5,996 nt of DNA from Pseudomonadales bacterium (GTDB lineage Bacteria; Pseudomonadota; Gammaproteobacteria; Pseudomonadales; Azotimanducaceae): positions 1 to 5,996 of the forward strand of contig JAPKEK010000163.1 of the NCBI GenBank assembly GCA_028822125.1. The letters run 5' to 3'. Position numbers and translations under genes: made by a program. Each line of letters opens with the position of its first letter. Position 1 is the first letter of the stretch. Shown piece after piece: positions 5,973 to 5,996 of the stretch. The notes beneath the pieces are model-generated. The model worked only from the letters and a program-made list of their open reading frames with translations. It had not been told where the DNA came from and did no database searches.

Positions 5973-5996
5973 ATGCGATGCGACCTGCACCGTTTT
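5973..5996 (+). CDS. Possible start of a plus-strand gene running off the right edge
   Basis: AGGAG at 5960-5964 lies eight bases before ATG at 5973, giving MRCDLHRF before the window ends. A second ATG at 5978, in another frame, follows GAGG (5966-5969) by eight bases and gives MRPAPF. Either could be the real start. The first frame is also open back to a TAG at 5781, with upstream ATGs at 5829, 5847 and 5865 that lack good ribosome binding sites. The product cannot be named. A competing minus-strand reading ends at 5944. Confidence 0.22.

Larger units (their letters stand above)
5334..5996. other. 663-bp region with no firm gene
   Basis: Apart from the hairpin just after the monooxygenase stop and a possible gene start at the very end, nothing is recognised. 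The longest closed frame, 5420-5629 on the plus strand, would need a GTG start without a ribosome binding site. Small dyads are ACCTG-N7-CAGGT (5702-5718) and TGCTG-T-CAGCA (5848-5858). The stretch could hold decayed gene remnants, but I could not match any to a family. Confidence 0.6.

Overview
The window looks like part of a catabolic gene cluster from a proteobacterium, most likely a marine gammaproteobacterium. This is an inference from the gene families, the purine-rich ribosome binding sites, mixed GTG/ATG starts and a base composition that looks close to 50% GC by eye. No rRNA, tRNA, CRISPR array, insertion sequence or integrase is visible. Five protein families can be recognised with good support. 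All suit breakdown of a CoA-activated acid such as a steroid, terpenoid or branched fatty acid side chain, but the real substrate cannot be read from the sequence.

Layout: a minus-strand block fills the left two thirds. In transcription order it holds a MaoC-type double hot-dog enoyl-CoA hydratase (3852 to 2992), an acyl-CoA thioesterase-like protein that overlaps it by ATGA (2995 to 2213), a 482-bp gap with several inverted repeats, a class III (CaiB/BaiF) CoA-transferase (1730 to 525), a 211-bp gap with a 17-codon ORF behind a good ribosome binding site (421 to 368), and the N-terminal 104 codons of a thiamine-diphosphate enzyme (313, running off the left edge). Divergent from this block across a 455-bp control region is a plus-strand luciferase-like flavin monooxygenase (4308 to 5333), followed by a hairpin. 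The last 663 bp hold no gene I can defend, although an open frame runs off the right edge.

Working model (inference): the CoA-transferase loads the acid onto CoA, the hydratase performs the (R)-type hydration step of a beta-oxidation-like cycle, the thioesterase releases dead-end or product acyl groups, the ThDP enzyme cleaves or decarboxylates a 2-oxo or 2-hydroxyacyl intermediate, and the flavin monooxygenase supplies an oxygenation step. Two similar 15-bp dyads (GGCTG-N5-CAGCC type), one upstream of the CoA-transferase and one in the divergent control region, suggest a shared regulator not encoded here. I did not find a clearly undescribed system. The best leads are these shared dyads, the altered hydratase signature, the 17-codon ORF and an orphan plus-strand terminator.
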